A stretch of 64,000 nucleotides of DNA from Planktothrix sp. FACHB-1365 (GCF_014697575.1 NZ_JACJSC010000001.1:868001-932000), one strand, 5' to 3'; positions 37,523-46,957 are shown, numbered from the stretch's first letter. Numbers and translations are program-made. Notes: a model not told the origin generated them from the sequence alone.

Positions 37523-40225
37523 TTATTGATAAATATCCCAACAACCGACTATTTTTTCCCCTCTTTCCTCTTTTTCTGCTAACTCCAGGTTGAGTTTTAA
37601 TAATTTCTCTAAAAGATCATCATCAAGATTAAATTCATAAGCCTCCATTGCTAATTTATCTAATTGTTGATGGAGTTTATACAGTTGACTGCTAGGCTCA
37701 GTAAAATATTCGTTGTATAATTGGGTGATTCCCCATTGTTTTTTCTCCATCTGCTCTGTCCGATATTCATGGAGTTTAATCATGGTTTGTCTGATTTTTT
37801 CGACTACCTTTTTAGTCGGTGTTTGTGGAAAGGGAAAGGTTTCAAAACAGGTTTTATGAGTGTAGCGTATTCTATCTTCTAAAGTTGAACTTTGTGCTTT
37901 TACCCATAAACGATGAATATTTGAGGTTAATATTCCTAAGATGTAAAAATCATCTGATGCTACAATTACAGTAGAATCACCGGGTAGCCATTCTTTTTGA
38001 ACCGGAATAAAAATAGACCATTTAGAATGTCGAGGAATAGCAAAATAAAAAGATAAATTTTTAATGGCTTCCCTCATCGCCGGACGTTTTTCCCCAAATC
38101 TCCACCAGTTTAACTTGGTAATTTCTCGCCTATTTTTATCTCTTTCTGGCTTAACAGTAGCTTTTATATGTTCAAAAGGCAATTGATAATCCCTAGCATC
38201 TTCTAAACTCATATCATTAAAATCAATAATCCACCTATCCGGTTTTCCATGAGGATTTCTAGCTAAATCTTTAGCATCTAAAAATTGCTTTAATACCGTG
38301 TTATTATTATCATTAATGTTGATATATCTTTTAACGTCTTCTTCTGTTATCAAAAACCCTTGTCCGGTTGGTTGAACACCTTTAAAAGCATAATTAGAAT
38401 TAGCTTTAATTATACAAACTTGTGAAACATCTACGGTAGTTGTCAAAGATGAATTAATTTGTTTAACTAATTGATGATCTAAATAATATTCTTTGGGATT
38501 TTCATAACACCAATTAACAATACTAACATGAACGGCTGCTTCACCTGACCAAACTTGTGTTGAAATTGCTTCGTGAATATAACCCTTATTTTGAGTAATA
38601 TAATCTAAGGATGCTTTTCTTCCTAGTCCCTGACTAATAGAATTAGTACCCACTAATCCAGCCCTACCTTTTTGATTCATGTTATCATGTGCTAACCTAA
38701 ACCAATAAATACAAAAATCTACTTTATCTTTAACATTTGAAAATTTATCAAAAACTTTTTCTATGTATTCATCTCCTAATTCTAATCTGACTTTATTTCC
38801 CCCTAAAAAGGGAGGATTGCCAATAATAGCATCAGCCTTCACCCAATCACTAAAAAGGGCATCTTTACAGACAATATTATTATCCAAAGTATCTAAAGGT
38901 AAAGCAGATTCAGTTAAATTAAACTTATCAATTGCCACCTTACGCCCTATCATTAAAGTAACTCTAGCTAACTCCACCGCAAAAGGATTAAGATCCATTC
39001 CATAAAACTGATTGGGAGTCACAAAACTGATGTGTAATTGATCAATATTGGTAGTTTTTTTACTCATAATTTTATGAATTAAAAGCTGCTCAATGCGTTT
39101 TAATTCCTGATAAGCAATATAAAGAAAATTCCCACTCCCGCAAGCTGGATCTAAGACTTTATAATTGAGTAATTCTACCTGTAATTGATACAATTTCTTG
39201 AGAGTATTTGCTTCCTCAATACGCTCCTCCCAATACTGACTAATAGTAGGGCGAACAATGTTCATTATATCACTTTCTGAAGTATAATGAATTCCGTAGG
39301 AATGGCGGTCTTTTTTATTAACTGAACCTTCAAAAATATTGCCAAAAATTGAGGGTCTAACCTGACTCCAATCCTGTCTCGCAGCCACATCTAAAAATTC
39401 TAATTCTTTCTCAGTTAAATCAATTGGATAAATTGTAGAAAATAGTCCCCCATTAAAATAATCTACACCTTTATAACGCCCAGCCGGAGTAATTCCGGTT
39501 TGATTCATTTCTCTAAATAATCCCCCAATGATATCATAAGAGCTTAGTTTATTTTGCAGACAATCTTGTACACAAGCAATAAATAAATCTTGAGGTAATA
39601 ATCCCCGATCTTCGGCAAACATGGCTAACACACATTGTAAAATAAAACGTTGAACGATTAATTCAGAATGGGTTTGTTTTGACAATCTTTGGTGTAAAAT
39701 TGTAAATAATTCCCCCATTCTTCGGGCTGCAATTTCAGTAATTTCTACTTGATTATTTCTAAAAACAGGAGTCCGATTTCCTAACTCCATAAAAGCAAAA
39801 GCACTCGCTCTTTCTACTAAGTTAATAACAGCGACTTTATCAACAGGTTCATCTAATTGATTATCAAAATCAAAAATCCAAAATTCATCAAAATTACAAA
39901 GAATCACATAACGAGGGCGATTAGGTACTAAACGTTGCCAATAAGCAAAAGCTTGGGCATAATGTTTATTGAGATCCTCACCCCGTTGTTTCATCTCAAT
40001 TAAAACTTTAGGTTTCCAAATTAAATCAGCAAAACCCGTTTTACCTTTTTGGCTCCCTTTTTTGATCGCTTCCTCATATTTTGCTCCCGCTTCTAAAGCA
40101 CCTTCATAACCGAATGCTTTAAAAAAACGATCTAAAAAAGTTTGTGCTTCTTTTCTTTCTTGTCCTGTGATATGTTCTTTACAGAAATCAATAAATTTTT
40201 GTAAGCTTTCCGGTGTTGCTGACAT
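37523..40225 (-). CDS. MmeI-like single-chain restriction-modification enzyme (type IIL/IIG)
   Basis: A 900-residue protein. Residues about 60-80 carry a nuclease PD-(D/E)xK-like set: D67 in GFADLIW, then E77-M-K79 in VLIEMK. Residues about 355-480 form an adenine methyltransferase with motif I DPACGSGNF and catalytic motif IV NPPF (IIGNPPFLGG). A target-recognition part follows (about 600-820), with SRHSKWSIFIPV and LPGDSTVIVAS. Single-chain MmeI-like enzymes cut about 20 bases from an asymmetric site and methylate only one strand; here both active sites look intact. No separate methylase, nuclease or specificity gene is near. It is likely an active defence gene; recognition site unknown. 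Confidence 0.88.
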   Translation of the reverse strand: MSATPESLQKFIDFCKEHITGQERKEAQTFLDRFFKAFGYEGALEAGAKYEEAIKKGSQKGKTGFADLIWKPKVLIEMKQRGEDLNKHYAQAFAYWQRLVPNRPRYVILCNFDEFWIFDFDNQLDEPVDKVAVINLVERASAFAFMELGNRTPVFRNNQVEITEIAARRMGELFTILHQRLSKQTHSELIVQRFILQCVLAMFAEDRGLLPQDLFIACVQDCLQNKLSSYDIIGGLFREMNQTGITPAGRYKGVDYFNGGLFSTIYPIDLTEKELEFLDVAARQDWSQVRPSIFGNIFEGSVNKKDRHSYGIHYTSESDIMNIVRPTISQYWEERIEEANTLKKLYQLQVELLNYKVLDPACGSGNFLYIAYQELKRIEQLLIHKIMSKKTTNIDQLHISFVTPNQFYGMDLNPFAVELARVTLMIGRKVAIDKFNLTESALPLDTLDNNIVCKDALFSDWVKADAIIGNPPFLGGNKVRLELGDEYIEKVFDKFSNVKDKVDFCIYWFRLAHDNMNQKGRAGLVGTNSISQGLGRKASLDYITQNKGYIHEAISTQVWSGEAAVHVSIVNWCYENPKEYYLDHQLVKQINSSLTTTVDVSQVCIIKANSNYAFKGVQPTGQGFLITEEDVKRYININDNNNTVLKQFLDAKDLARNPHGKPDRWIIDFNDMSLEDARDYQLPFEHIKATVKPERDKNRREITKLNWWRFGEKRPAMREAIKNLSFYFAIPRHSKWSIFIPVQKEWLPGDSTVIVASDDFYILGILTSNIHRLWVKAQSSTLEDRIRYTHKTCFETFPFPQTPTKKVVEKIRQTMIKLHEYRTEQMEKKQWGITQLYNEYFTEPSSQLYKLHQQLDKLAMEAYEFNLDDDLLEKLLKLNLELAEKEERGEKIVGCWDIYQ

Positions 40226-40326
40226 TTGACAATCCTTACTCTGGTTTTAACTCATTAGATAGATAGCCCTGGAGGTCAGAAACCGGGTTTCTTCACAAAT
40301 CTCTGTTGGGAAGCAAAAATTTTCGC

Positions 40327-40359
40327 AGAAACCCGGTTTCTTTAAGAAACCGGGTTTCT
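40327..40359. terminator. 33-bp hairpin made of two inverted copies of the dispersed palindrome
   Basis: AGAAACCCGGTTTCT (40327-40341), spacer TTA, then its exact complement AGAAACCGGGTTTCT (40345-40359): a perfect 15-bp stem with a tiny loop. It lies four bases below the cupB stop codon (cupB reads leftward), so it is well placed to end the cupB transcript. A third copy is at 40278-40292. Confidence 0.75.
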
Positions 40360-40363
40360 AGTA

Positions 40364-41527
40364 TTAACGTTCTGGAAATAGCTTACATTCCCTAGATGTG
40401 GGTTTATTAACTTCCCCTAAACGAGAGTTTAAAAATCGATCCATCCAATTTTCAAAATAAATCCGATTTGCTTGTTTTTGCTCAGGATCAGAGGTACTAA
40501 TGGGATAGGGTGCTAATCCAATAATGGCGGCAGTTGTTACACAATACATGGACTTTTGAAAACTTTGGCAAATTTGTACCCGTAAATCGTCTTCGCCGCG
40601 ACAACTATTTTGATAAATATTGTGTAAATAGTCAGGTAAAAAATGACGCATATCTTGCATTAATTGAGTGGGGGGAATTCCTGAACCCCCAATAGGTAAA
40701 GGATCGGCGTATAATGCACCATAAGCAAACTGTTTTTGTTCCGGGGGAATTTGATGGGCTTGAGCATTATAAGAAACGGTTCCCGGAAATGGAGTTCCTC
40801 GGAAAAACACTGCTTCAACATAGGGAACAGCCGTATCCATTAAAAAGGTTAATTTGGCAGATTTGGGGAGAATATCATAGACTTTATTGTTAATTTTGAC
40901 GCTATAAGTAATGGGTTGATTCGCTGATTCAACTAATCCTGATAAAATATGATTAACAACGTCAGGAATTGATTTAATTTCTCCGTGATCATAGCGATCA
41001 GAAAGGGAAATAAACATATCACTCATGACTCGCCAGAATTGACCTAATCCACTGTAATAGGCGAGTTGTCGAATTTGTTCGGGGAGGAATTCAGGAAACA
41101 AACGATGTAAGGTCTGAATCATCAAATTCCCCTTGGTTTTAGCTTGAATAGCCGTTTCAGCTAACGGTCGAAATTCAGGAGAATCTAAATATTGATCTAA
41201 GCCACCGCCTCCATGCCAAAACATCGTTTTCATACAATATTCAGCATATTCAAAGTTAATCCGATCATGCCACCAATATTGCAATAATTTTTGAGTTTTT
41301 ACCTCGCCATTAAAATATTTAAAAAACGGAAATAATTCTAAAAACTGCTCATTGGCAATATAAATTAAATTTTTGGAATAGGCATCCAAAACAATGCCAT
41401 AACTTTTTAAAATGCCAACTACTTCCACCACATTTTCAGGATAATCCGGTAATAAAGCTTCACCGGACTCTAGGCGATAAATATACTCAGATAGAGGGTG
41501 TTGAGAAGCCGCAGAAGATTGGGTCAT
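40364..41527 (-). CDS. cupB: CO2 hydration protein of the NDH-1 complex, CupB/ChpX-like
   Basis: About 387 residues. Cup/Chp proteins dock on specialised NDH-1 complexes and convert CO2 to bicarbonate using photosynthetic electron transport. Family features are the histidine- and tyrosine-rich blocks EYIYRLESGEALLPD, QYWWHDRINFEYAEYC, MFWHGGGGLDQYLDS and FFRGTPFPGTVSYN, plus CVTTAAIIGLAPYPIS near the end. The frame opens upstream to 41626 but then crosses a strong hairpin, so the ATG at 41527 (MTQSSAASQHPL) is preferred. CupB versus CupA is judged from gene order (ndhF4-ndhD4-cup next to ccm) and is less sure than the family assignment. Confidence 0.85.
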   Translation of the reverse strand: MTQSSAASQHPLSEYIYRLESGEALLPDYPENVVEVVGILKSYGIVLDAYSKNLIYIANEQFLELFPFFKYFNGEVKTQKLLQYWWHDRINFEYAEYCMKTMFWHGGGGLDQYLDSPEFRPLAETAIQAKTKGNLMIQTLHRLFPEFLPEQIRQLAYYSGLGQFWRVMSDMFISLSDRYDHGEIKSIPDVVNHILSGLVESANQPITYSVKINNKVYDILPKSAKLTFLMDTAVPYVEAVFFRGTPFPGTVSYNAQAHQIPPEQKQFAYGALYADPLPIGGSGIPPTQLMQDMRHFLPDYLHNIYQNSCRGEDDLRVQICQSFQKSMYCVTTAAIIGLAPYPISTSDPEQKQANRIYFENWMDRFLNSRLGEVNKPTSRECKLFPER

Positions 41528-41606
41528 AAGTACCATTTTGTTTAAAGTTTTGATTAAAATTAAGGTTGATTTTATTTTACAATCATGTTGGACTAAGTGT
41601 GAGAAA

Positions 41607-41641
41607 TCACTCTGACAATTTAACAAAAAAAGTCAGAGTGA
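41607..41641 (-). promoter_or_regulatory. 10-bp hairpin between ndhD4 and cupB
   Basis: Perfect arms TCACTCTGAC and GTCAGAGTGA with a 15-base loop lie 12 bases after the ndhD4 stop and about 80 bases before the cupB start. It could attenuate or stabilise the transcript so that NdhD4 and CupB are made in different amounts. The trailing bases (minus strand TTTCTC) are only weakly U-rich. Confidence 0.55.
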
Positions 41642-41652
41642 CATGAGAACGG

Positions 41653-43155
41653 TTAAAGTTTTTCGGCGAGATGATGAGCAAATAAAGGTTGGGTATGGGC
41701 TAACGCTGTTGTGGACGCATCACTTAACCTGACCATTAAATTAGGCTGAATTCCTAACACAACAATAATGAGTGCTAAAATCATAGCTGGAATGCGATCG
41801 CGCCATTGTACTGGAGGTAAATTCACTACATATTCAGAGAGGCGACCAAAGAAGGCTTTATTCATCATCATTAAGAAGTAAACGGAGGTTAATCCGGTTC
41901 CCACCATGCACAATAATGTTTGTACCGGGAACACATCCATACTCCCTCGAAAGATAATAAATTCTGCCACAAATCCGACTAAACCGGGTATCCCTGCACT
42001 CGCCATTACGGCTAAAATCATGATCGTTCCAATTAAGGGTAAACCCCGTTCTGGGTTTAATAACCCTTGAATAATATCTAAGTCTCGACTTCCGGCTTTT
42101 CGATACACGACCCCAACGGTTAAAAACATTAATCCAGAGATTAAACCATGGCTCACCATTTGCATGACTGAACCTAACAAACTGGTGGAGTTAGCGGCAG
42201 CAAACCCTAATAAAATATAGCCCATGTGAGCAATGGAACTATAAGCTACCATTTTCTTCATATCTTTCTGATAAATGGCACAAAAGGCTCCATATAAAAC
42301 GGTGACAACAGCCCAACTTGCCATCCAGGGAGAAATCACTAACCAAGCATCAGGAAATAAACCTACACCAAAGCGTAATAATCCGTAGGTTCCTAACTTT
42401 AATAAGACCCCTGCTAATAGGACGGAAACGGGGGTTGAAGCTTCGACGTGAGCATCGGGTAGCCAGGTATGAAAGGGAACCAGAGGAATTTTAATTCCAA
42501 ACCCAATTAAAAGACCGCCTAATAAAATTAGTTGTGTATTTAAGGGTAAAGAAGAAACGCCTAAAGCAGTTGCACTAATGGTATCTAAATCAAAATCAAG
42601 GGTATGGGTCAGCCAAACAATTCCCAAGAAGGATGCTAGAATTAAAAATCCTGAAACAGCCGTATAAAGTAAAAATTTAGTGGCTGCATACCCTTTATTT
42701 TTACCTCCCCAAATCGCAATTAAGAGATAAAGGGGAATCAATTCCACTTCATAAAACAGTAGAAACAATAATAAATTTTGGGATAAAAAGGTTCCCGCAA
42801 TTCCAGCCGCAATCAACAAAATTGAGGAATAATACAATTGATGGCGACTAATTCCTACATTGGTACTGATAATGGCAATGGTAATTAATAAACCATTTAA
42901 AATCACTAAAGGTAAGGATAAACCATCGACTCCTAAGTAATAATTTAATCCCAAGGGTGTAAGCCAAGGAATATATTCTTTAAATTGTAAAGAAGGATTA
43001 CTTGGATCAAATAATCCTGCTAAAACCAACGACCATAAAAATAGTCCTCCAGCAATCACCAATGACAATTGACGAGCCGTTTTACCCGAAATCTTCGGCC
43101 AAAAAGCAATTAAAGCCGCACCGAACAAAGGAACCCAAATTAATACACTCAGCAT
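41653..43155 (-). CDS. ndhD4: NAD(P)H-quinone oxidoreductase chain 4, NdhD4-like (CO2-uptake NDH-1)
   Basis: A 500-residue polytopic proton-pumping subunit homologous to complex I NuoM. It starts MLSVLIWVPLFGAALIAFWP and has about 14 hydrophobic segments. Typical complex I residues are visible: the E in FYEVELIPLYLLIAIWGG, the K in GFGIKIPLVPFHTWLPDAHVEASTPVSVLLAG, and the later M-V-A-Y-S-S-I-A-H-M-G block. Paired with NdhF4 and CupB it forms the specialised CO2-uptake complex. A block of eight 7-base repeats lies directly upstream of the ATG where a ribosome-binding site would be. Whether NdhD3 or NdhD4 rests on gene order and on proximity to ccm. Confidence 0.88.
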   Translation of the reverse strand: MLSVLIWVPLFGAALIAFWPKISGKTARQLSLVIAGGLFLWSLVLAGLFDPSNPSLQFKEYIPWLTPLGLNYYLGVDGLSLPLVILNGLLITIAIISTNVGISRHQLYYSSILLIAAGIAGTFLSQNLLLFLLFYEVELIPLYLLIAIWGGKNKGYAATKFLLYTAVSGFLILASFLGIVWLTHTLDFDLDTISATALGVSSLPLNTQLILLGGLLIGFGIKIPLVPFHTWLPDAHVEASTPVSVLLAGVLLKLGTYGLLRFGVGLFPDAWLVISPWMASWAVVTVLYGAFCAIYQKDMKKMVAYSSIAHMGYILLGFAAANSTSLLGSVMQMVSHGLISGLMFLTVGVVYRKAGSRDLDIIQGLLNPERGLPLIGTIMILAVMASAGIPGLVGFVAEFIIFRGSMDVFPVQTLLCMVGTGLTSVYFLMMMNKAFFGRLSEYVVNLPPVQWRDRIPAMILALIIVVLGIQPNLMVRLSDASTTALAHTQPLFAHHLAEKL

Positions 43156-43157
43156 AA

Positions 43158-43213
43158 ATCAGTTATCAGTTATCAGTTATCAGTTATCAGTCATCAGTCA
43201 TCAGTTATCAGTC
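43158..43213. repeat. Eight tandem heptads directly before the ndhD4 start codon
   Basis: Eight consecutive 7-base units, ATCAGTT with some ATCAGTC, fill 56 bases between ndhF4 and ndhD4. The block begins two bases upstream of the ndhD4 start codon (minus strand), so the usual Shine-Dalgarno position is occupied by repeat. Cyanobacterial short tandemly repeated repetitive sequences have this heptad period. Copy number may vary among strains. Confidence 0.9.
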
Positions 43214-43240
43214 TTTAGCTAACTATTAACAACTAACTGA

Positions 43241-45112
43241 TTAAAATAGCCACAACATCAGTCCCACAAGTGCTCCAACACCGAGAGCAATGGTGAGCAG
43301 ATAAAATTGGGATTGTCCAGAAATACTATATTTTAAGCCTTCTCCACTAAATAGAGTTGCTAAACCAAACGCATTCACAATCCCATCAATAATATATCGA
43401 TCAATCCAAGCACTTAAGGCAGAAATACGACTGACCAATAAGACAACGGTAACATTGTAAATTCGATCAATATAGAAATCGTAAGCCAGTAAATTCTGCA
43501 ATTCTTTCCAAGGCAATTTAAAGGGTTTAGAACCCATTCCATATAAATAAATTGCTCCTCCAATGGCTACACCAATTAATCCTGATAAAATTAACAAAGG
43601 AACCGTTAATTGATACACAATGGCGGCAAACCCAGAAGCAGATGTTGCAACTAAGGGACTATTCCAAGTTAGTAATAATTGCCATTGTTGTAACATCAGG
43701 GGCACTAATAACGTGACAATAATCATCGCCACCATCGGTACAGCCATCGGCCAAGGAACTTCCGGTGCGCGTCTGGTTTTAGGTTGAGGTTTTCCAGCAA
43801 AAACTAATCCGAAAACCCGGGTTAAATTCAACGCCGTTAAACAATTTATCAACAGCAACACTAAAATTAACCACAGGGGAACTGTCCAAAATCCATTCAC
43901 CCAACGACGCATTGTCCAAAAGGTTCCCAAGGGCATTAACGCCACTAAACCGGCTGAACCGACAATAAACGCCATTGTCGTGGCGGGCATTTTTGACCAT
44001 AACCCGCCCATTTCCGTTAAATCTTGGGTATTCGTGGTCAGAATAATGGAACCCGCACTCATGAAAATTAAAGATTTAGCGATCGCATGGGTGAATAATA
44101 ATAACAGAGCGATATCAACTTGACTTTCTCCCACCGCAATAAAAACTAACCCTAAATACGCACTGGTGGAATGAGATAAAGCCCGTTTTATATCGATTTG
44201 GGCAATGGAAACTAGGGAAGCACCAATGGCTGTGATCGTTCCTAAAACCACTAAGGTTGTAGAGGCAATGGGAGATAACGCTAAAACCGGTTGAAGTTTA
44301 ATTAATACATAAGCTCCACTCGCTACCACTACTGAATTTCGCAAAATCGAAGCCGGGTTAGGGCCCTCCATTGCTTCATCTAACCACAGGTTTAAAGGAA
44401 ATTGAGCGCATTTTCCAATGGGGCCCGCAATTAAGGCTAAACCGAGTAAAGTTGCTGGTAAGGGCATTAAGGTTGCCGTTTCTGCCCAGTTTTCTAAATC
44501 AGAAAAGCTCAAGCTTCCCGCGAGGGTTGAGAGATAAACCACCCCCATTAACAGCAACACATCCCCCACCCGTTTTGTCAAAAACGCATCCCTAGCCGCA
44601 GTCACTACCAACGGTTGAGCGTACCAAAAGCCCACGAGGAGATAGGTAGAAAGTGTTAACAACTCTAGGAGAATGTAACTGAGTAACAAAGAATCACTCA
44701 AGGCTAACCCACTAATGGCTGCTTCAAAGAATCCCATCAGGCCAAAAAACCGAGCCAGTGCCCAGTCTTTTTCCATGTATCCCAGGGCGTAACATTGAGC
44801 AATTAAACTCAGGCTGGTGACTAATTCCATTGACCCCACACTCACCGGAGAGATTTCTAGGGCAAAGGACAAGTCTAAATCAGTCGTATGTACCCAATGG
44901 ATGAGGATTTGCTGAATGGGTTCATCCCAAGTGGCACGGAAAATCACCGAACCATGGATAAAGGCCAAAAGCGTCATTAACAAATTAAAGTAGGCGGCGG
45001 GTCTTGGCCCAGTACGTCGCACCAGTCCCGTTGACCAAGGTAAGGTCAAGATTGCCCCAATTAAGCCATACAAAGGTATCCACCAACTGGTTTGGAGGAG
45101 AAAATCCGTCAT
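43241..45112 (-). CDS. ndhF4: NAD(P)H-quinone oxidoreductase chain 5, NdhF4-like (CO2-uptake NDH-1)
   Basis: A 623-residue membrane protein homologous to complex I NuoL. It opens MTDFLLQTSWWIPLYGLIGA and has RRTGPRPAAYFNLLMT, characteristic of the NdhF3/F4 CO2-uptake branch rather than of respiratory NdhF1. Conserved pump residues are in SLIAQCYALGYMEKDWALARFFGLM, the K in AGPIGKCAQFPLNLWLDEAMEGPNP and the later S-H-S-T-S-A-Y-L-G block. The C-terminal long helix ends GALVGLMLWLF. It is the first gene of ndhF4-ndhD4-cupB and is divergent from ccmK2. F3 versus F4 is decided from gene neighbourhood only. Confidence 0.88.
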   Translation of the reverse strand: MTDFLLQTSWWIPLYGLIGAILTLPWSTGLVRRTGPRPAAYFNLLMTLLAFIHGSVIFRATWDEPIQQILIHWVHTTDLDLSFALEISPVSVGSMELVTSLSLIAQCYALGYMEKDWALARFFGLMGFFEAAISGLALSDSLLLSYILLELLTLSTYLLVGFWYAQPLVVTAARDAFLTKRVGDVLLLMGVVYLSTLAGSLSFSDLENWAETATLMPLPATLLGLALIAGPIGKCAQFPLNLWLDEAMEGPNPASILRNSVVVASGAYVLIKLQPVLALSPIASTTLVVLGTITAIGASLVSIAQIDIKRALSHSTSAYLGLVFIAVGESQVDIALLLLFTHAIAKSLIFMSAGSIILTTNTQDLTEMGGLWSKMPATTMAFIVGSAGLVALMPLGTFWTMRRWVNGFWTVPLWLILVLLLINCLTALNLTRVFGLVFAGKPQPKTRRAPEVPWPMAVPMVAMIIVTLLVPLMLQQWQLLLTWNSPLVATSASGFAAIVYQLTVPLLILSGLIGVAIGGAIYLYGMGSKPFKLPWKELQNLLAYDFYIDRIYNVTVVLLVSRISALSAWIDRYIIDGIVNAFGLATLFSGEGLKYSISGQSQFYLLTIALGVGALVGLMLWLF

Positions 45113-45732
45113 GTTAAGTTAAATTAGAAAATTTTTATGAATTATCAATTTACTATATCAAGATTTCGCCTTTGGGTTTGTTCTCTGCCTTGAACTCTCC
45201 ATTTTTATACCCTTTTATAGAGTCAAATTAATTTACAACTCTATTAAATAGAGCTATAGTCGTTTTAGCACAGTTTTATTTTTTTAAAAACTTAACAAAA
45301 CTTAATCAAAATTCAATATCAACAAAAATAATATTAAAAATGAGAAAATATAATGCAGATTAATATTGTCAAGGGTGTCACGATTCTCCTATTCTTAGAG
45401 AGGGAGGTTCGTTACTATTTCTGCAAATTGAAATTGTAGGTAATCTAAAGCCGTATTTGACAAAAAATTAAGGTACGGTAAGGCCTGCCGCAACCTTCTA
45501 GCTCTCATGAGAGCAGGGCTTATCTTTCCTTCCCACCTAACGGTATGGGGAGTCGCAATAGGAAAATATAACTATTGCCAAATCTAGGGATAAATAAGCC
45601 GTAAAATTTGACTTAGAGGCGAACTACAACCTAGAGTGTAGGCCGAAATCCGACGGTTCAATCTGTTGGGAAGTCACTTATTGCTTAAAAATACATTGTA
45701 GTTTAGTCTGTTCATTAATTAGGAGTTAAACA
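45113..45732. promoter_or_regulatory. 620-bp divergent control region between ndhF4 and ccmK2
   Basis: No gene. The ndhF4 side (45230-45360) is very AT-rich with repeated AACTTAA/AATCAA elements, a plausible site for LysR-type carbon regulators (CcmR/CmpR), though no consensus is clear. On the ccm side, TTGACA at 45457-45462 resembles a -35 box. A perfect 14-bp palindrome GCTCTCATGAGAGC is at 45501-45514. The ccmK2 start has AGGAG at 45721-45725, seven bases before the ATG. A long 5' leader for the ccm transcript is therefore likely. Confidence 0.5.
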
Positions 45733-46044
45733 ATGTCAATTGCTGTTGGAATGATTGAAACCCTGGGCTTCCCTGCTGTCGTTGAAGCCGCAGACTCAAT
45801 GGTGAAAGCCGCTCGTGTTACCTTAGTCGGATACGAGAAAATTGGCAGTGGCCGAGTCACCGTAATTGTGCGGGGGGATGTGTCCGAAGTTCAAGCATCC
45901 GTAGCGGCTGGAATTGAATCCGTTAAACGAGTCAATGGTGGTCAAGTGACTTCCACCCACATTATTGCCCGTCCCCATGAGAACCTAGAATATGTGTTAC
46001 CAATTCGCTACACCGATGCGGTAGAGCAGTTCCGGTCTTACTAA
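45733..46044 (+). CDS. ccmK2: Carboxysome shell hexamer protein CcmK2
   Basis: A 103-residue single BMC domain, the main facet tile of beta-carboxysomes. Six copies form a hexamer with a small central pore; the pore loop is KIGSGRVTV, which favours anions such as bicarbonate and RuBP. The sequence [21 protein letters not shown], then [14 protein letters not shown], then [21 protein letters not shown] matches CcmK2 in length and in its C-terminal QFRSY. It is the first gene of the ccm operon, 184 bases before a close paralogue, with an AGGAG ribosome-binding site. Expression is expected to be high relative to the genes that follow. Confidence 0.97.
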   Translation: MSIAVGMIETLGFPAVVEAADSMVKAARVTLVGYEKIGSGRVTVIVRGDVSEVQASVAAGIESVKRVNGGQVTSTHIIARPHENLEYVLPIRYTDAVEQFRSY

Positions 46045-46228
46045 GGCTAAGGACTCAAAAATACCCCTTTGAATTGACAAACGTACAAGTTCTTAAAAGC
46101 AATTCCTGAACCGTGGCGCTGGCGCAGCACCAAAAGTCAATTTTAAGTTTTATCGGAATCTTGCTGTTGTACGACGGCATTCCGCGTTATTCCTGAACCG
46201 TTTTGATTGATTTTAGGAGTCAAATTTA

Positions 46229-46567
46229 ATGGCGATTGCAGTTGGCATGATCGAAACTTTAGGCTTTCCTGCTATTGTTGAAGCCTCCGACTCAATGGTA
46301 AAAGCCGCCCGTGTTACCTTAGTCGGTTACGAAAAAATTGGCAGTGGCCGTGTTACCGTGATTGTGCGGGGCGATGTTTCCGAAGTCCAAGCATCCGTAG
46401 CGGCGGGAGTTGAATCCGTCAAACGAGTCAAGGGTGGAGAAGTTTTATCGACCCATATTATTGCCCGTCCTCACGAAAATTTAGAATACGTTTTACCCAT
46501 CCGCTACACCGAAGCGGTGGAACAATTCCGCGAAATGATGGCTGGGCGTCCCATCAACCGTCCTTAA
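46229..46567 (+). CDS. ccmK1: Carboxysome shell hexamer protein CcmK1
   Basis: A 112-residue BMC domain nearly identical to CcmK2 apart from the C-terminal extension ([14 protein letters not shown]), which is the usual mark of CcmK1. The pore loop KIGSGR is the same. It builds the shell facets with CcmK2, and mixed packing is known in the family. Start is ATG with AGGAG nine bases before it. The 184-base gap after ccmK2 contains two near-identical TTCCTGAACCG blocks (about 46103 and 46191) and the small palindromic GCGCTGGCGC, perhaps an RNA-processing site that lets the two paralogues be made in different amounts. Confidence 0.96.
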   Translation: MAIAVGMIETLGFPAIVEASDSMVKAARVTLVGYEKIGSGRVTVIVRGDVSEVQASVAAGVESVKRVKGGEVLSTHIIARPHENLEYVLPIRYTEAVEQFREMMAGRPINRP

Positions 46568-46654
46568 TTTCCAGAAGATTTAAACCGTAACCTTCAGTCG
46601 GTGTATCCGACCTATTGTTACTGAAAATTTCCCTTTATTCATCCTCCAACTCTT

Positions 46655-46957
46655 ATGCAAATTGCCAAAGTGATTGGCACAGTCGTCGGTAATCAAAAAG
46701 AACCCAGTTTACGCGGTTCCAAATTTCTCCTGATCAAATTTGTCGATGAAAATGGAGAAGATATATCCAATGGATATGAGGTGGCGATTGATGCAGTCGG
46801 AGCCGGAGTGAGTGAGTGGGTACTGGTCAGTCGAGGCAGTGCAGCCCGTCAAATCGAAGGGAATGAAAAACGCCCCAGCGATGCGGCTATTGTTGCCATT
46901 ATTGACACTATCAGCGTAGAAAATCGCTTGATTTACAGCAAAAGAGATCATTATTAA
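46655..46957 (+). CDS. ccmL: Carboxysome shell pentamer (vertex) protein CcmL
   Basis: A 100-residue EutN/CcmL-type protein that forms pentamers at the twelve vertices of the carboxysome. Signatures are MQIAKVIGTVVGNQKEPSLRGSKFLLI, the DAVGAGVSEWVLVSRGSAAR block and the C-terminal DAAIVAIIDTISV. Because one vertex pentamer is needed for many facet hexamers, lower translation than CcmK is expected, and indeed no clear Shine-Dalgarno is present (TCCAACTCTT before the ATG). It follows ccmK1 by 87 bases. Confidence 0.96.
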   Translation: MQIAKVIGTVVGNQKEPSLRGSKFLLIKFVDENGEDISNGYEVAIDAVGAGVSEWVLVSRGSAARQIEGNEKRPSDAAIVAIIDTISVENRLIYSKRDHY

